14,203 bases of DNA from Balneolales bacterium (GTDB taxonomy: Bacteria > Bacteroidota > Rhodothermia > Balneolales > Natronogracilivirgulaceae). Positions 13,850-14,203 of the stretch are shown piece by piece (positions within the stretch are counted from its first letter, which is position 1; each line of letters opens with the position of its first letter). The stretch spans positions 1 through 14,203 of the forward strand of contig SLQC01000075.1 in assembly GCA_007131625.1 (NCBI GenBank), given 5' to 3'. A program made the position numbers and the translations under genes. The notes below the pieces were generated by a model. That model saw only the letters and a program-made list of their open reading frames with translations. It did no database searches and was not told the DNA's origin.

Positions 13850-14203
13850 CTATGCCGCCACTTCGTCAAGTCGTACGCCGACCAGTTTACTAATGCCCAC
13901 TTCAGGCATGGTGACCCCATACATCATTTCGGACTTTTCCATGGTCATTTTATTATGGGTGATGACTATAAACTGGGTCTGGTCACTGAATTTCTTCAGG
14001 AGTTTGGTGAAGCGAAGAATATTGGGGTCATCAAGTGGGGCGTCGACCTCGTCCATCACACAGAAAGGTGACGGTTTGACCAGATAGATGGCAAAGAGCA
14101 GTGCAATGGCTGTCAGTGTTTTTTCACCGCCGGAGAGTTGCTCTATGACACTCGGGCGTTTTCCACGAGGGTTGGCAATGATCTCGATTTTGGCATCCAG
14201 CGG
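13850..14203 (-). CDS. smc: Chromosome partition protein SMC, C-terminal end (partial)
   Basis: Only the last 117 residues are in the window; the gene continues past the right edge. The visible part is the C-terminal half of the SMC ATPase head. It has a KIEIIANPRGKRPSVIEQLSGGEKTLTAIALLFAIYLV segment with the ABC signature LSGGEKT. Walker B and D-loop CVMDEVDAPLDDPN follow, then the QFIVITHNKMTM strand with the switch histidine, and a final GISKLVGVRLDEVAA tail. SMC compacts and helps segregate chromosomes with ScpA and ScpB. The DEVDAPLDDPN form and the LDEV tail suit the Bacteroidota-like assignment. A RecN or ABC exporter is excluded by the ALLFAIYLVKPSPFC pattern. The stop is 54 bases before the ettA start, so both may share a transcript. 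Confidence 0.95.
   Translation of the reverse strand, partial: PLDAKIEIIANPRGKRPSVIEQLSGGEKTLTAIALLFAIYLVKPSPFCVMDEVDAPLDDPNILRFTKLLKKFSDQTQFIVITHNKMTMEKSEMMYGVTMPEVGISKLVGVRLDEVAA

Noticed and set aside
1..14203. CRISPR array, insertion sequence, toxin-antitoxin or defence island
   Set aside because: No regularly spaced repeats, no transposase or terminal inverted repeats, and every sizeable gene except two hypotheticals fits a housekeeping family.

Overview
The window looks like an ordinary chromosomal core region of a free-living bacterium from the Bacteroidota/Rhodothermota/Balneolota side of the tree. This placement rests on gene content and style, not on any search. The indicators are a long plant/cyanobacterial-type IspH (HEET motif), a DciA-type (DUF721) helicase-loader gene after recF, a small RRM RNA-binding protein, a short membrane protein resembling the DUF4834-type proteins of that group, an SMC C-terminus with the DEVDAPLDDPN motif, and mostly poor Shine-Dalgarno sequences. 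I see no insertion sequence, prophage, CRISPR array or obvious horizontally acquired island.

Left block (87-3471, all on the minus strand): dnaA, folB, folK, a deoxynucleoside kinase gene, a small membrane protein gene and tRNA-Leu(GAG) run in one direction. Spacings between the protein genes are a few bases or overlapping, so dnaA through the small protein is probably one transcription unit joining replication initiation, folate synthesis and dNTP salvage. folK carries an unbroken run of 17 T in its coding strand.

Putative origin (3472-3859): the 388-base gap between dnaA and prmC has three same-orientation consensus DnaA boxes and a 56-base stretch that is about 91% A+T. It is the best oriC candidate in the window.

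Middle block: prmC (minus, GTG start) is translationally coupled to an unrecognised 121-residue gene. Divergent from these are an exported, probably outer-membrane protein, then eno with two stacked terminator-like hairpins, an RRM protein gene with an acidic tail, recF-dciA, and a membrane-anchored YbbR/CdaR-like protein gene, all on the plus strand.

Right block (minus strand, convergent with ybbR): ispH, whose start region is tandemly duplicated (36 bp) so that an upstream nine-codon reading frame mimics its own N-terminus; ettA (ABC-F, TTG start); and the C-terminal end of smc, cut by the window edge. Overall the region concentrates genome-maintenance genes (dnaA, recF, dciA, smc, dNK) around a likely replication origin, with housekeeping metabolism and translation factors between them. 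I did not find a convincing new multi-gene system. The most unusual items are the T17 tract in folK and the duplicated ispH start.
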